Assembly (NCBI RefSeq): GCF_009617875.1
Contig: NZ_BLAV01000001.1
Coordinates: forward strand, 1,922,001-1,986,000
DNA from: Prolixibacter sp. NT017
GTDB taxonomy: Bacteria; Bacteroidota; Bacteroidia; Bacteroidales; Prolixibacteraceae
Length of the DNA: 64,000 bases
Direction of reading: 5' to 3'
Part shown: positions 8,927 through 19,216 of the stretch, one piece after another
Layout: each line of letters opens with the position of its first letter
Numbering within the stretch: position 1 is the stretch's first letter
The notes under the pieces: generated by a model
The model's database searches: none
What the model was told of the DNA's origin: nothing
Seen by the model: only the letters and a program-made list of their open reading frames with translations
Translations under genes and position numbers: made by a program

Positions 8927-9802
8927 ATGAAACTAAGGCAAAGAAACAGACTATTTCAAGTTATTGTTGTTACCGGAATAGTGATATTAGTTGCTTTACT
9001 AACCCGAACACCCGAATTCAAAACCCGAAACATACAGATGCTGGAGGAAAACATTACCAGCGTCGACAGCATTATTCCACCCGGCGATTCCACTATTGTT
9101 CCGGTTAAATACCAGGGAGTTCCCGACTTTACCGACCTCGATCCACAGATTCGTAAGGAAAAGTTTATTCAGTTTATGCTTCCGGCAGTTCTGATTGTTC
9201 GTCACCGGTTGCTGGAAGACCTTCGACATGTTGAATACATTGAGGATCGGAAAGCAAAAGGTGACCCGATTGCTCCGGCCGACACTGTTTTCCTTCATCG
9301 TATGTTCTCGAAATACAGGATAGATTCTGTCAATGTACTGAAACGGAGGATTTACCCGCATCCTGTCAGCCTGGTAATTGCACAGGCAGCACTGGAATCG
9401 GGTTGGGGTACGTCCCGGTTCTTCCGGAAGGGAAATAATATTTTCGGCGTCTGGTCGTTCAGCAGTGACGATTCGCGTATCGCTTCGAAATACAAGCGTA
9501 ATGGACGGACGGTCTACCTCAAGAGCTATGACTCTTACATTCAGTCCATCAGCAACTATTACCTAACTATTGCCCGGGTTCCGTATTACAAGAAGTTTCG
9601 GAAGAAACGTTGGGAAGGCGCTTCGTCACTTGATTTGCTGCCATATTTGAGTCGGTATTCGGAAAAAAGCCAGTACGCCCAATTGGCTGGTTCCATTATC
9701 CGTGAAAACAGAATACAGAAATACGACAAGTACTCATTAAGAGAATATGAACACAAATCGGGGATTATGTTGCTTATTCAGGATAAGTTGAAGTTTTGGT
9801 AA
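8927..9802 (+). CDS. Glucosaminidase-domain protein (Bax-like)
   Basis: This is a predicted cell-wall hydrolase that cleaves N-acetylglucosaminyl bonds of peptidoglycan. The 291 residues begin with one hydrophobic segment (about 9-27), either a membrane anchor or an uncleaved signal. The catalytic domain (about 140-275) has SLVIAQAALESGWGTSRFF with the expected catalytic Glu157, followed by GNNIFGVWSF and a YDSYIQSISNYYLTIAR segment, the standard order in the FlgJ/Bax glucosaminidase family. It has its own promoter-like box and is followed by methylglyoxal synthase after 93 bases. The role in wall turnover is inferred from the family. Confidence 0.85.
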   Translation: MKLRQRNRLFQVIVVTGIVILVALLTRTPEFKTRNIQMLEENITSVDSIIPPGDSTIVPVKYQGVPDFTDLDPQIRKEKFIQFMLPAVLIVRHRLLEDLRHVEYIEDRKAKGDPIAPADTVFLHRMFSKYRIDSVNVLKRRIYPHPVSLVIAQAALESGWGTSRFFRKGNNIFGVWSFSSDDSRIASKYKRNGRTVYLKSYDSYIQSISNYYLTIARVPYYKKFRKKRWEGASSLDLLPYLSRYSEKSQYAQLAGSIIRENRIQKYDKYSLREYEHKSGIMLLIQDKLKFW

Positions 9803-9895
9803 GCATTTTTTCTTCTCCGATGTTATGTTTATTTATTAATTTTACGACAAAATAATATCAGGATTTACCGCATGTGTGGAATAAATCAGGATATA

Positions 9896-10381
9896 ATGAC
9901 ACAAATAATGAAAAAGAAGAAAAGAATTGCGCTGGTTGCCCATGACAACCGGAAAAAAGATATGATTGAATGGGTTAGCTACAACTGGAAAGAGCTAGCT
10001 CAGCATTCGCTGGTTGGAACCGGTACTACGGGTAGATTGGTAGAGGAAACCATCAACCAGAAATGCATTGAAAATGATGCAGTCCCACCAGAAGTAACCC
10101 GCTTAAAGTCAGGACCATTAGGTGGCGATCAGCAACTGGGTTCAATGATTTGTGAAGGCTTGATCGATATGGTTATCTTTTTCTGGGATCCGATGCAACC
10201 ACAGCCGCACGATGTGGATGTGAAAGCTTTGTTACGTATCTCTGTATTGTACAATATTCCAACGGCTTCGAACCGTTCTACTGCAGATTTTCTGATTTCG
10301 TCGGAACTGTTTCACAAAGAATACAAGCCGCGTATTAAGGATTATTCAGGCTACATTACCCGTTCCATTGATATGGAGTAG
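9896..10381 (+). CDS. mgsA: Methylglyoxal synthase
   Basis: MgsA converts dihydroxyacetone phosphate to methylglyoxal and phosphate, a bypass of lower glycolysis that relieves sugar-phosphate stress. The protein contains the family signature KSGPLGGDQQLG with the catalytic Asp, IFFWDPMQPQPHDVDVKALL and NRSTADFLISS. The N-terminal phosphate-binding segment is VAHDNRKKDM. The frame is open from an ATG at 9872, but the ATG at 9896 has AGGA 5-8 bases upstream and gives the usual family length (161 residues), so I prefer it. It is transcribed alone or with the upstream glucosaminidase. Confidence 0.93.
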   Translation: MTQIMKKKKRIALVAHDNRKKDMIEWVSYNWKELAQHSLVGTGTTGRLVEETINQKCIENDAVPPEVTRLKSGPLGGDQQLGSMICEGLIDMVIFFWDPMQPQPHDVDVKALLRISVLYNIPTASNRSTADFLISSELFHKEYKPRIKDYSGYITRSIDME

Positions 10382-10484
10382 GAGCCTCTGTGATATTTAT
10401 TTAACCTTTACATAACAATTTTATTCATTTCTCTCTGACTGAAAGGCCGTAACTTTATATTGTTAACCTCTAATCCCTTGAGTT

Positions 10485-10670
10485 ATGAGAAGAAAGAGAG
10501 AGAAATTGAGAAAAATGATTAAAGCCATGTATCTTCTGAAGGAAGTTATTGGCGAGAAGCAGGAAAATGACGTGTCGTTCAGTAAAACTCCCAAAAAGAA
10601 AATCATTGCCGATCTCAACGAGATTATTGATTTGAGCCTGGAAGATTATTATTCGACAAACTTATCCTGA
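10485..10670 (+). CDS. Small basic hypothetical protein
   Basis: I do not recognise this 61-residue protein. It begins with a very basic stretch (MRRKREKLRKMIKAMY), then a hydrophilic middle and an acidic helix-like end (DLNEIIDLSLEDYY). It has no signal peptide, Cys pair or known motif. A near-match to the -7 box lies about 30 bases upstream (TAACTTTA), and a terminator-like hairpin follows 35 bases after the stop, which supports it as a real transcription unit. Its function is unknown. Confidence 0.55.
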   Translation: MRRKREKLRKMIKAMYLLKEVIGEKQENDVSFSKTPKKKIIADLNEIIDLSLEDYYSTNLS

Positions 10671-10701
10671 TGAAATACATGTTATTACGTAACACCATTT
10701 G

Positions 10702-10736
10702 AAAACATCGCCACAGATTGCTGAGACGATGTTTTT
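10702..10736. terminator. Convergent terminator between the small gene and msrB
   Basis: AAAACATCG (10702-10710) pairs with CGATGTTTT (10727-10735). The + side is followed by further T residues, and the msrB stop lies at its edge. Confidence 0.6.
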
Positions 10737-11239
10737 TATTTTCCGGATTCAGCCGCTGTATCAGGTATGAATTTTAAGGCTGCTGAATTAATGCAGTAAC
10801 GCAGGCCGGTTGGTGGCGGGCCGTCATTGAAAACATGTCCCAAATGGGCTCCACAGTGCGCACAGCGTACTTCCGTTCGAATCATACCGTGACTGGTATC
10901 TCTTACTTCCTTGATGTTTTTATTATTAGCGATATCGCTAAAGCTTGGCCAGCCACAACCTGACTGGAATTTGGAATCGGAATCGAACAGCAAAGCACCG
11001 CAACAAACGCAGTGATACGTACCTTTTTGATAGAAATCGTAGTAAACACCGGTAAATGGCCTTTCAGTCGCTGATTTCCGTGTAACTTCATATTGCAACG
11101 GCGTCAAGGATTCTTTCCATTCTTTGTCACTCTTTTTTACCATAGTAGTTTGCTTGCTTTGTTTCGATTTATGACTTTGTGCCTGGGATGTAAACATTCC
11201 AAACCAAATAATGCCAATAATGAGAATAGTCCGCTTCAT
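10736..11239 (-). CDS. msrB: Peptide-methionine (R)-S-oxide reductase, exported
   Basis: MsrB reduces methionine-R-sulfoxide in oxidised proteins. Two zinc-binding pairs are visible, CVCC and CAHC, along with the GCGWPSF segment and the catalytic region [12 protein letters not shown] with the resolving/catalytic Cys. A hydrophobic N-terminal segment ([16 protein letters not shown]) is a signal peptide or anchor, so this copy acts outside the cytoplasm. The frame can be extended 15 codons upstream, but the ATG at 11239 begins directly at the signal peptide and is preferred (167 residues). The remaining domain is of standard MsrB length. No msrA is adjacent. Confidence 0.93.
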   Translation of the reverse strand: MKRTILIIGIIWFGMFTSQAQSHKSKQSKQTTMVKKSDKEWKESLTPLQYEVTRKSATERPFTGVYYDFYQKGTYHCVCCGALLFDSDSKFQSGCGWPSFSDIANNKNIKEVRDTSHGMIRTEVRCAHCGAHLGHVFNDGPPPTGLRYCINSAALKFIPDTAAESGK

Positions 11240-11466
11240 GCTACTACATACGTAATCCACACAATTTTGTTTATTCGCTGGCATTTTATCTCAATGAGAT
11301 TTTCATATTTATTAAAAGCTGCACGTTGACACACAAAGAAAGCCGCCTGAATCGATATTTTTTAGTGCTAAGTTATGTTGAGTGAATTTATTTCTGTTAA
11401 TATTCACTCCTTACTCACTTTTTAATATGCTTGTCTTATAATTAATATTATGTTATTTACATAAAT

Positions 11467-11500
11467 AAAAAAAACAGGAAAGCGATTTGGCCTCCCTGCT
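11467..11500 (-). terminator. Terminator of the gyrA-TPR unit
   Basis: On the minus strand CAGGGAGG pairs with CTTTCCTG through two G-U wobbles around an 8-base loop and is followed by eight T residues. Confidence 0.75.
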
Positions 11501-11519
11501 CTTATATTTTATTTGCAGA

Positions 11520-12695
11520 TTACTTCAAGCTGTCGAGCTTTGCTGACACTTCTTTGAATTTATCCATCATTTTCAGACGGTAGTACAAATTCTTCAGGTG
11601 TTCCAGGATAAAGCGATCCTTCGGATTCAGCGTACTGGCTTTTTCCATATAAGGAATTGCTTTTTTGAACTGGACATCAGCCTTAGCTTTTTCTGCTTCG
11701 TACTTGTCTTGTTCTGTCGGCGGAATTTTCGCAGCAACTTCCAGCTGTTTTACACCACGGTTGAAATAAACCACACCCATGTTGTAATAAGCGTCGGCAA
11801 ATTTCGGATTTACTTCCGTTGCCTGCTGGTAGGCTTTTAGTGCCTCATCGGAACGACCAAGTTTGTCGAGAGCAGCTCCTTTAGCAAAATAGAACGTCGG
11901 GTTTTTCGGATCTTTCTCAATTGCTTTGTTAAGATACGAGATGGCATCTTCTGATTTGTTTTTCGACATGTAATAGTTAATCAGAGACACCAGGATATTC
12001 TGACTTTCCGGATAAGCTTCGAAACCTTCTTTCATTGCATTAACAGCAGCGGTGGTATCCCCCATTGCTTCGTATGCATTGATGATCTGGCCATAAGAAG
12101 CGCCGCCGTTATAGTCATACTTGATACACTGCTTAAAGTAATCAATTGCTTTCTTGTACTGCTTGGCATTGGTTGCCGCCAAACCAGTGTTGTAAATAAT
12201 TACTGTATCAACCGGTGTATCTTCTTTGAACATATCGGTTTTCTCAACATCGAGAATGTTTTCGAAGTACTTGGTCGCTTCGTCATATTTCTCTGCCTGG
12301 AAGGCGTTCACAGCAGCCTTTGTCAAATCCTGGATCAGGAATGTGAGCTTAATTTTGATACTGTTGGTATAACGGCCTTTGTCATCCAATGACAAAGCTT
12401 TCATATATGACTTGTAGGCTTCCTCCAACGGATTGTCGCTCAGCTTTTTATAATTTTCGTCTTTTGAGGCGAAAATTGCCTGATAGATTTCACCGCGAAC
12501 TTCCCAGGTACGAGGCCAATCAAGTGTTTTGTCAGATTTTGGATTATCCGGACTAACCGCATACTCAATTGTCTCCAAAGCTTTGTCGAGCTTTCCGCTT
12601 TCCTTGTAATTTTCAGCGCTGGATACTTTACCTTTCTGCGCGAATACAGTAGTTCCCGCAAGAAGTAAAATGGCTACAAAAAATACTTTTTTCAT
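11520..12695 (-). CDS. Exported tetratricopeptide-repeat protein
   Basis: This is a protein-interaction scaffold located outside the cytoplasm. The first 20 residues form a signal peptide (MKKVFFVAILLLAGTTVFAQ). The rest consists of several TPR units: the clearest are the repeats around PTFYFAKGAALDKLGRSDEA and FADAYYNMGVVYFNRG, with weaker units upstream around NTGLAATNAKQYKKAIDYF and SYGQIINAYEAMGDT. The frame is open 24 codons further up, but the ATG at 12695 starts the signal peptide and is chosen (391 residues). It follows gyrA by 72 bases on the same strand and shares its terminator. The partners are unknown. Confidence 0.85.
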   Translation of the reverse strand: MKKVFFVAILLLAGTTVFAQKGKVSSAENYKESGKLDKALETIEYAVSPDNPKSDKTLDWPRTWEVRGEIYQAIFASKDENYKKLSDNPLEEAYKSYMKALSLDDKGRYTNSIKIKLTFLIQDLTKAAVNAFQAEKYDEATKYFENILDVEKTDMFKEDTPVDTVIIYNTGLAATNAKQYKKAIDYFKQCIKYDYNGGASYGQIINAYEAMGDTTAAVNAMKEGFEAYPESQNILVSLINYYMSKNKSEDAISYLNKAIEKDPKNPTFYFAKGAALDKLGRSDEALKAYQQATEVNPKFADAYYNMGVVYFNRGVKQLEVAAKIPPTEQDKYEAEKAKADVQFKKAIPYMEKASTLNPKDRFILEHLKNLYYRLKMMDKFKEVSAKLDSLK

Positions 12696-12767
12696 GTTTG
12701 AATTGATTATCATTTTGCTAATTACAAATTTGCTTGATTTTTCAGAAAGTACAAACTTTCCAACCAA

Positions 12768-15278
12768 TTATTCTGACACTTCACCATCAGGTTCACTATC
12801 AGCATCTAATGCATCGTCTGAAGCTTCAATTTCAGTTTCGGATGCCTTCACCCGGGCAACGGATGCAATCTTATCGGTATCTTTCAGGTTGATCAGTTTA
12901 ACTCCCTGAGCTGCACGACCTGTCATCCGAATATCCTCGACGGGAACACGAATGGTCACTCCTGTTTGGGTAATGATCATCAGGTCATCATCGTTGCTTG
13001 CGCTTTTAATCGCTACCAACGATCCGGTCTTCGGGGTAACATTCAGCGTTTTAACACCTTTACCTCCCCGGTTGGTAATCCGGTAGTCATCAATCTTAGA
13101 ACGCTTTCCGAATCCATTTTCGGAAACAACAAGGATATCCTCGCTTTCATTCTCTACACAAACCATACCAACCAGCTCGTCGTTCTCTCCTCCCAGTGTA
13201 ATTCCGCGGACTCCGGCCCCTGTACGACCAATGGCCCGAACCTTGTCTTCGGGGAAACGGATGGCTTTTCCGGTACGAACCGCCATCATAATTTCGTGAT
13301 TACCGTTGGTCAGACGTGCTTCCAGCAACTGGTCATTTTCACGAATGGTAATGGCATTTACACCGTTTTGACGCGGACGGGAATATGCTTCAAGCGAAGT
13401 CTTCTTGATAACTCCCTTCTTGGTACAAAGAATGATGTAGTTATTATTAATATACTCTTCGTCCTTCAGATTCTTGACATTGATGAAAGCCTTGACATTG
13501 TCATCCGGTTCAATATTCAGGAGGTTCTGAATAGCACGGCCTTTGGAAGCCTTCGCTCCTTCCGGAATTTCATATACTTTCAACCAGAAACATTTACCCT
13601 TTTCGGTAAACAGAAGAATGGTATTGTGCATCGTTGCGATGAACATGTGCTCGAGAAAGTCTTCATCACGGGTTGTTGAACCGCGGGACCCAACGCCTCC
13701 TCGGGATTGCGTGCGGAACTCAGTCAGCGGCGTACGCTTCATGTATCCCATGTGCGAAATGGTAATTACCATCTCATCATCGGCATAGAAATCTTCCGGG
13801 TTGAATTCTTCCGCTGAATGGATGATTTCCGTTTTTCTTTCATCCCCGTAGCGACTTTGGATTTCGGCCAATTCATCCTTAATAATCTGCATCCGAAGTG
13901 GCTCGTTGGCCAGAATATCTTTCAGATGTTCGATTTGCTTCATCAGCTCATCGTATTCTTCGTGCAGCTTATCCCGTTCAAGTCCGGTCAGCTTCTGAAG
14001 ACGCATATCGAGAATAGCGCGCGCCTGAATCTCGTCCAACTCGAAGTTGGTCATCAAACCTTCTCTCGCTTCTTCCGGTGTTTTAGAACCGCGAATCAAA
14101 CTGATGACAGCGTCCAGATTGTCGATTGCGATGATCAAACCGCGCAAAACGTGCGCTTTCTTTTCCGCCTGATCCAGTTCGTATTGTGTGCGACGCACAA
14201 CCACTTCGTGACGGTGCTCGACAAAATAGTGAATCAGGTCTCGAAGGTTCAGCATGCGTGGCCGGCCTTTAACCAGCGCAATGTTATTAACGCTGAAAGT
14301 CGACTGCAGCTGCGTGTATTTGTAAAGCTTGTTCAGCACCACACTGGCCATGTCATCGCGTTTGATATCTACCACGATGCGCATTCCTTTGCGATCCGAC
14401 TCATCATTTACATTGGCAATTCCATCAATTCTCTTTTCATTAACCAGGTCAGCGATTTTAATAATCAATTCAGCCTTGTTAACCAGGTATGGAATCTCTG
14501 TAATAATCAGCTTTTCTCTTCCGTTCGGAGCTACCTCGATCTCTGATTTACCACGCATTACAATCCGGCCACGACCCGTCTCGTATGCTTCGCGCACTCC
14601 AGAGTAGCCATAAATGATTCCTCCTGTCGGGAAATCAGGTGCTTTGATCAAATCAATCAACTCGTCCATTTCGATGTCCGGGTTGTCGATATAAGCATTG
14701 ATCGCTTCAATGGTGTCGGTCAGGTTGTGCGGCGGCATATTTGTTGCCATCCCGACAGCAATACCTGATGCACCGTTAACCAAAAGGTTCGGAAATTTGG
14801 CCGGGAGAACGGTGGGTTCTTTCAACGACTCGTCGAAGTTGGGTGCAAAATCAACCGTATTCTTGTCCAGATCAGCCAACGCCTCTTCAGCCAGTTTCTG
14901 AAGACGGGCCTCGGTATAACGCATAGCAGCCGGGCTATCACCGTCAACTGAACCGAAGTTTCCCTGTCCGTCAACCAGCCGGTATCTCATGGACCACTGC
15001 TGCGCCATACGAACCATGGCAAAATATACCGAGGAATCACCATGAGGGTGATATTTACCCAGCACTTCACCAACAATCCTTGCTGATTTTTTATACGAGC
15101 GGTTGGAGTAGATTCCCAACTCTCCCATCCCAAACAAGATTCTTCGGTGAACAGGCTTCAGCCCGTCCCGAACATCCGGAAGAGCTCTTGAAACAATTAC
15201 CGACATCGAGTAGTCGATGTAGGCAGATTTCATCTGCTCTTCGATATTTATTTTAATTATCTTTTCTCCGTCAGCCAT
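12768..15278 (-). CDS. gyrA: DNA gyrase subunit A
   Basis: GyrA is the DNA breakage-reunion subunit of gyrase, which with GyrB introduces negative supercoils. The 836-residue protein has the 5Y-CAP domain with catalytic Tyr121 in [10 protein letters not shown]. The quinolone region reads [17 protein letters not shown]: position 82 is Ser and position 86 is Phe, where E. coli has Ser83 and Asp87. Ser82/Phe86 is what I recall for Bacteroides GyrA, so it is lineage-typical and not evidence of resistance. The C-terminal beta-pinwheel contains a GyrA-box-like RNRGGKGV. An acidic tail follows. ParC is also a homologue, but the GyrA box supports GyrA. It is divergent from clpC. Confidence 0.97.
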   Translation of the reverse strand: MADGEKIIKINIEEQMKSAYIDYSMSVIVSRALPDVRDGLKPVHRRILFGMGELGIYSNRSYKKSARIVGEVLGKYHPHGDSSVYFAMVRMAQQWSMRYRLVDGQGNFGSVDGDSPAAMRYTEARLQKLAEEALADLDKNTVDFAPNFDESLKEPTVLPAKFPNLLVNGASGIAVGMATNMPPHNLTDTIEAINAYIDNPDIEMDELIDLIKAPDFPTGGIIYGYSGVREAYETGRGRIVMRGKSEIEVAPNGREKLIITEIPYLVNKAELIIKIADLVNEKRIDGIANVNDESDRKGMRIVVDIKRDDMASVVLNKLYKYTQLQSTFSVNNIALVKGRPRMLNLRDLIHYFVEHRHEVVVRRTQYELDQAEKKAHVLRGLIIAIDNLDAVISLIRGSKTPEEAREGLMTNFELDEIQARAILDMRLQKLTGLERDKLHEEYDELMKQIEHLKDILANEPLRMQIIKDELAEIQSRYGDERKTEIIHSAEEFNPEDFYADDEMVITISHMGYMKRTPLTEFRTQSRGGVGSRGSTTRDEDFLEHMFIATMHNTILLFTEKGKCFWLKVYEIPEGAKASKGRAIQNLLNIEPDDNVKAFINVKNLKDEEYINNNYIILCTKKGVIKKTSLEAYSRPRQNGVNAITIRENDQLLEARLTNGNHEIMMAVRTGKAIRFPEDKVRAIGRTGAGVRGITLGGENDELVGMVCVENESEDILVVSENGFGKRSKIDDYRITNRGGKGVKTLNVTPKTGSLVAIKSASNDDDLMIITQTGVTIRVPVEDIRMTGRAAQGVKLINLKDTDKIASVARVKASETEIEASDDALDADSEPDGEVSE

Positions 15279-15321
15279 TTATTTTAAATTAAAAATTTCT
15301 AACGTGTCTTTTAAGGTCACA

Positions 15322-15329
15322 CAAAAATA
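15322..15329 (-). promoter_or_regulatory. Possible -7 box for gyrA
   Basis: On the minus strand this reads TATTTTTG, matching TAnnTTTG, 43 bases before the gyrA ATG. No -33 TTTG is visible. Confidence 0.35.
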
Positions 15330-15433
15330 GTAAAATATAGGTATCTCTGTGAATTATTTGCTCTTCAATTTACTGACGAATCCAAGTAACTGCTTTACAT
15401 ATTATTTGCGCTTATTGATGACGAAAAGACAGG

Positions 15434-15479
15434 AACTTTACCTATTTTGGCAGGTAATAAATTATGAATAGGTAAAGTT
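15434..15479. repeat. 13-bp perfect inverted repeat upstream of clpC
   Basis: AACTTTACCTATT (15434-15446) and AATAGGTAAAGTT (15467-15479) are exact reverse complements separated by 20 bases, which include a further AGGTAA. It may be a regulator site or an RNA hairpin in the clpC leader. It does not match the CtsR direct-repeat consensus. Confidence 0.7.
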
Positions 15480-15631
15480 TCTCGTTTACAGTACAAATCC
15501 ACTGAACATGCATGTACGGTCGGTTGTTAATTTGGCTAAAACATCATGAAAAAACTGAAATAATAGCTATTTTAGTAATTTCGGATGACCCGGAACAGTA
15601 TTTGATAAGCAATTGCAAACACAGTTAGCTG

Positions 15632-18193
15632 ATGAGTATGGATTCAAAATTTTCACCCAGAATAAAAGACGTCCTTTCTTACAGCCGTGAAGAAGCCATC
15701 CGGTTGGGGAATGAGCATATTGGTACGGAACACCTTTTCCTTGGTATTCTCAGGGACGGTGAAGGCGTAGCTATTGATATCATGACCCAGCTGGGAATTG
15801 ATTTTTCCGGCATTAAAAAGGATGTGGAAAAAGCAGTTATTAATGACAAACCTTTAGAACCTGACGCATCGGTACCGTTGATGAAAAGCACCGAAAAGGT
15901 CCTCAAAATAGTGTACCTCGAAGCGCGTTCACTCAACGAACAGACTATTAGTACCGGACATTTGCTCCTGGCTATTCTGAAAGACCAGAATAGTCTGGTA
16001 AGTCAACTGTTTAACGACTATGGTCTCGGTTACGATGACGTTAAGACGGAATTGGAGCACCTTTCGAAGACAGAGAACAAATCCGATTTTCCGGAAGACA
16101 GCGACGACCAGGATGAAATGTATGGTGGTCGTGGCAGCGGAAGCGGTGCAGGTGGTTCGGGAAGTGCCAAAGGTTCTTCGCCCAAAACAGAAACACCGGT
16201 ACTCGATAATTTCGGTATTGATATTACCAAGGCTGCTGTTGAAGGAAGTCTCGACCCGATAGTTGGCCGCCAGAAAGAAATTGAACGGATTGCCCAGGTG
16301 CTGAGTCGTCGTAAAAAGAACAACCCGGTACTGATTGGTGAACCGGGCGTTGGTAAGTCGGCCATTGTTGAAGGCTTGGCGTTGCGTATAGCGCAGAAGA
16401 AAGTTTCACGAGTACTGTTTGACAAGCGCGTGGTTAGCCTCGATTTGGCTTCAATCGTAGCTGGTACCAAATACCGCGGTCAGTTCGAGGAACGCATGAA
16501 AGCAATCCTGAATGAACTGTCGAAAGTGGACAACGTGATTCTTTTCATCGATGAGATTCACACCATCGTTGGTGCCGGCGGAGCAACCGGTTCGCTGGAT
16601 GCAGCCAATATGCTGAAACCGGCCTTGGCACGTGGTGATATTCAATGTATTGGCGCCACCACACTGGATGAATACCGTCAGCACATCGAAAAAGACGGTG
16701 CACTGGAACGTCGTTTCCAGAAAGTGATGGTTGAGCCAACCAGCATCGAAGAAACCATCGAGATTCTTAATAATATTAAAGAACGATACGAGGATCACCA
16801 CAACGTAATGTACACCCCGGAAGCAATTGACGCCTGCGTCAAACTGACGACCCGTTACATTACCGACCGGCATCTTCCCGATAAGGCAATTGATGCACTG
16901 GACGAATCGGGATCCCGCGTTCATATTTCCAACATTACGGTTCCCGACCGGATTGTGAAGTTGGAAGAAGAAATTGAAGACACCCGGAATGAAAAAATTC
17001 AGGCAGTAAAAAGCCAGAATTTTGAATTGGCTGCCAGCTTCCGTGACAAGGAGAAAAACCTGCTGGCCAACCTCGACAAAGAGAAGGAAGACTGGGAAAA
17101 AGAGCTGGAAAGTCATCGTGAAACCGTTGGCGAAGAACAAGTTGCCGATGTGGTTTCCATGATGTCGGGTATTCCGGTACAGCGTATCGCCGAAGCAGAA
17201 GGCAAAAAGCTGAAAAACATGCTGGCCGACCTGAAAGCGAATGTGATTGGACAGGATGAAGCGCTGACAAAAATTACCAAAGCAATTCAGCGTAACCGTG
17301 CCGGACTGAAAGATCCGAATAAACCGATTGGTACGTTCATTTTCTTAGGTCCGACCGGTGTGGGAAAGACCCAGTTGGCAAAGGTTCTGGCTGAATACCT
17401 GTTCGATACAACCGAAGCATTGATTCGTATTGACATGAGCGAATACATGGAGAAATTCTCCGTCTCGCGTCTGGTTGGTGCTCCTCCCGGATATGTCGGT
17501 TACGAAGAGGGTGGACAGCTGACAGAGAAAGTCAGAAGAAAACCCTACGCGGTTGTACTGCTCGACGAAATCGAAAAAGCGCATCCTGATGTGTTCAACC
17601 TGTTGCTTCAGGTACTGGACGAAGGACGCTTAACCGATAGTTTGGGCCGCAAAATCGATTTCCGGAATACTATTATTATCATGACATCGAATATCGGAAC
17701 CCGTCAGTTGAAAGACTTCGGTCAGGGACTGGGATTCAATATCAGGAAATCGCCGGAAGAAGAGAACGAGCACGCCAAATACATTATTCAGAAGGCGCTG
17801 AAACGCGCGTTTGCACCGGAATTCCTGAACCGTGTGGATGATGTGGTACTCTTTAACACCTTGTCGAAAGAGCACATTAGCAAGATCATCGACATTGAGT
17901 TGAAAGGATTGTTTGAACGCGTTGAAGCATTGAATTACAAGCTTAAAATCACAGCGAAAGCGAAAGATTTTATTGCCGGAAAAGGTTTCGACCCGCAGTT
18001 TGGCGCGCGTCCGTTGAAACGGGCTATTCAGAAATACCTGGAAGATGAAATGGCCGAAGCCATTATTCAGAACCGAATTGAAGATGGCTCGACGATAACG
18101 ATTGATTACAATGCCAAAGAAGATAAGATGGTGGTCAAAATTGTTTCTCCGACAGAACCACCCAAAGCTTTGGAAAATAACAATAACAACTAA
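15632..18193 (+). CDS. clpC: ClpC-type AAA+ unfoldase
   Basis: ClpC is a cytoplasmic ATP-driven unfoldase that feeds ClpP or disaggregates proteins. The 853 residues contain, in order: a double Clp N-domain (about 1-150), a Gly/Ser-rich linker (about 160-185), AAA1 with GEPGVGKS and [12 protein letters not shown], a UVR-type middle helix region (about 450-480, [15 protein letters not shown]) that marks ClpC rather than ClpB, AAA2 with GPTGVGKTQ and [11 protein letters not shown], and a D2-small domain with [11 protein letters not shown]. Two in-frame ATGs at 15632 and 15638 are possible starts. It is monocistronic, ending at a strong terminator. Confidence 0.95.
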   Translation: MSMDSKFSPRIKDVLSYSREEAIRLGNEHIGTEHLFLGILRDGEGVAIDIMTQLGIDFSGIKKDVEKAVINDKPLEPDASVPLMKSTEKVLKIVYLEARSLNEQTISTGHLLLAILKDQNSLVSQLFNDYGLGYDDVKTELEHLSKTENKSDFPEDSDDQDEMYGGRGSGSGAGGSGSAKGSSPKTETPVLDNFGIDITKAAVEGSLDPIVGRQKEIERIAQVLSRRKKNNPVLIGEPGVGKSAIVEGLALRIAQKKVSRVLFDKRVVSLDLASIVAGTKYRGQFEERMKAILNELSKVDNVILFIDEIHTIVGAGGATGSLDAANMLKPALARGDIQCIGATTLDEYRQHIEKDGALERRFQKVMVEPTSIEETIEILNNIKERYEDHHNVMYTPEAIDACVKLTTRYITDRHLPDKAIDALDESGSRVHISNITVPDRIVKLEEEIEDTRNEKIQAVKSQNFELAASFRDKEKNLLANLDKEKEDWEKELESHRETVGEEQVADVVSMMSGIPVQRIAEAEGKKLKNMLADLKANVIGQDEALTKITKAIQRNRAGLKDPNKPIGTFIFLGPTGVGKTQLAKVLAEYLFDTTEALIRIDMSEYMEKFSVSRLVGAPPGYVGYEEGGQLTEKVRRKPYAVVLLDEIEKAHPDVFNLLLQVLDEGRLTDSLGRKIDFRNTIIIMTSNIGTRQLKDFGQGLGFNIRKSPEEENEHAKYIIQKALKRAFAPEFLNRVDDVVLFNTLSKEHISKIIDIELKGLFERVEALNYKLKITAKAKDFIAGKGFDPQFGARPLKRAIQKYLEDEMAEAIIQNRIEDGSTITIDYNAKEDKMVVKIVSPTEPPKALENNNNN

Positions 18194-18194
18194 A

Positions 18195-18226
18195 AAAAGC
18201 GGTCCTCTCGGGGGCCGCTTTTCTTT
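18195..18226. terminator. Bidirectional terminator clpC/mazG
   Basis: AAAAGCGGTCC pairs with GGGCCGCTTTT (one wobble) around a short loop. Runs of T follow in both directions between the convergent genes. Confidence 0.9.
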
Positions 18227-18246
18227 TGATCAAATATTTACGACGA

Positions 18247-19032
18247 TTACTTTTTATCAAGCTTTTTGGCCTCTTCCCAGTAATGGTCCATCTCTTCCAG
18301 GCTCATATCGTGCAATGAGCGCCCGTTTCCCAGTGTTTTTTCTTCGAGGTAATTAAAACGACGAATGAATTTACGGTTGGTCCGTTCCAGCGCTGTTTCC
18401 GGATCGATATCGTACAATCGGGCGGCATTGACCAGCGAGAAAAGCAAATCACCAAATTCCTCTTCCAGTTTGGCCTGATCATTTGCTCTCATTTCGTGTT
18501 CAACTTCCGACAACTCTTCTTTCACCTTGTCCCAAACCTGTTCGCGTTCTTCCCAGTCGAAGCCTACTCCCCTCACCTTTTCCTGAATACGATTGGCTTT
18601 TATCAATGCCGGAAGCGAAGCCGGCACACCTTCCAAAACTTTCTTCTTGCGCCCTTTCTCTTTTAGTTTAAGCGCTTCCCAGTTCTCTTCCACCTCGGTA
18701 GCGTTTGCTACTGAAACATCGCCAAATACGTGTGGATGACGGTAAATCAGCTTTTCGTTAAGCGAATTGATCACGTCTTCGATGTCAAACGAATCCATCT
18801 CATCACCGATTTTGGCATAAAAGACGATGTGCAACAGAATATCGCCCAACTCTTTTTTTATTTCCGCCATGTCGCGCTCAATGATGGCATCTCCCAGTTC
18901 GTATGTTTCTTCAATGGTCAACTTGCGAAGCGATTCAAGGGTTTGTTTGCGGTCCCATGGACATTTTACCCTAAGCTCATCCATAATATCCAGCAACTTT
19001 CCGAAGGCCTCCAGCTGTTCTTTCTTCGCCAT
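18247..19032 (-). CDS. mazG: Nucleoside triphosphate pyrophosphohydrolase MazG
   Basis: MazG hydrolyses (d)NTPs to NMP and pyrophosphate and is linked to house-cleaning of abnormal nucleotides and to stress (ppGpp) control. The 261 residues contain two MazG repeats. The N-terminal one has CPWDRKQTLESLRKLTIEE with the metal-binding Glu residues and ELGDILLHIVFYAKIG. The C-terminal one has EEFGDLLFSLVNAARLYDIDPE and the closing RRFNYLE segment. The length matches two-domain MazG. The ATG at 19032 is the only good start. It is divergent from the phoH-like gene. Confidence 0.94.
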   Translation of the reverse strand: MAKKEQLEAFGKLLDIMDELRVKCPWDRKQTLESLRKLTIEETYELGDAIIERDMAEIKKELGDILLHIVFYAKIGDEMDSFDIEDVINSLNEKLIYRHPHVFGDVSVANATEVEENWEALKLKEKGRKKKVLEGVPASLPALIKANRIQEKVRGVGFDWEEREQVWDKVKEELSEVEHEMRANDQAKLEEEFGDLLFSLVNAARLYDIDPETALERTNRKFIRRFNYLEEKTLGNGRSLHDMSLEEMDHYWEEAKKLDKK

Positions 19033-19216
19033 GTATTGATTATTTTTTAGTAATAAAATTCATTTTCTCTGAACCAATTCGGCTTTACCGAGTTTTGATT
19101 TGCGAACGAAGTTAACAAATTCTTGTGTAGGGTTAATCTGTCGGGCCGTTACCTCAGCAACACGAAAAAAAGTGTTTATTTTGTAGTGCCTCTCAGAAAG
19201 GTGATAATAACTGTTT

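Larger units (their letters stand above)
15279..15631. other. Divergent gyrA/clpC intergenic region
   Basis: This 353-base gap serves two divergent genes. It contains a minus-strand -7 box for gyrA and a perfect 13-bp inverted repeat at 15434-15479. I saw no complete promoter for clpC and no small gene. Confidence 0.6.

Noticed and set aside
13118..13129. Quinolone-resistance reading of the GyrA Phe86 variant (protein position; base range is nominal within gyrA)
   Set aside because: Phe at this position is, as far as I recall, the normal residue in Bacteroides-type GyrA, and Ser82 is intact.
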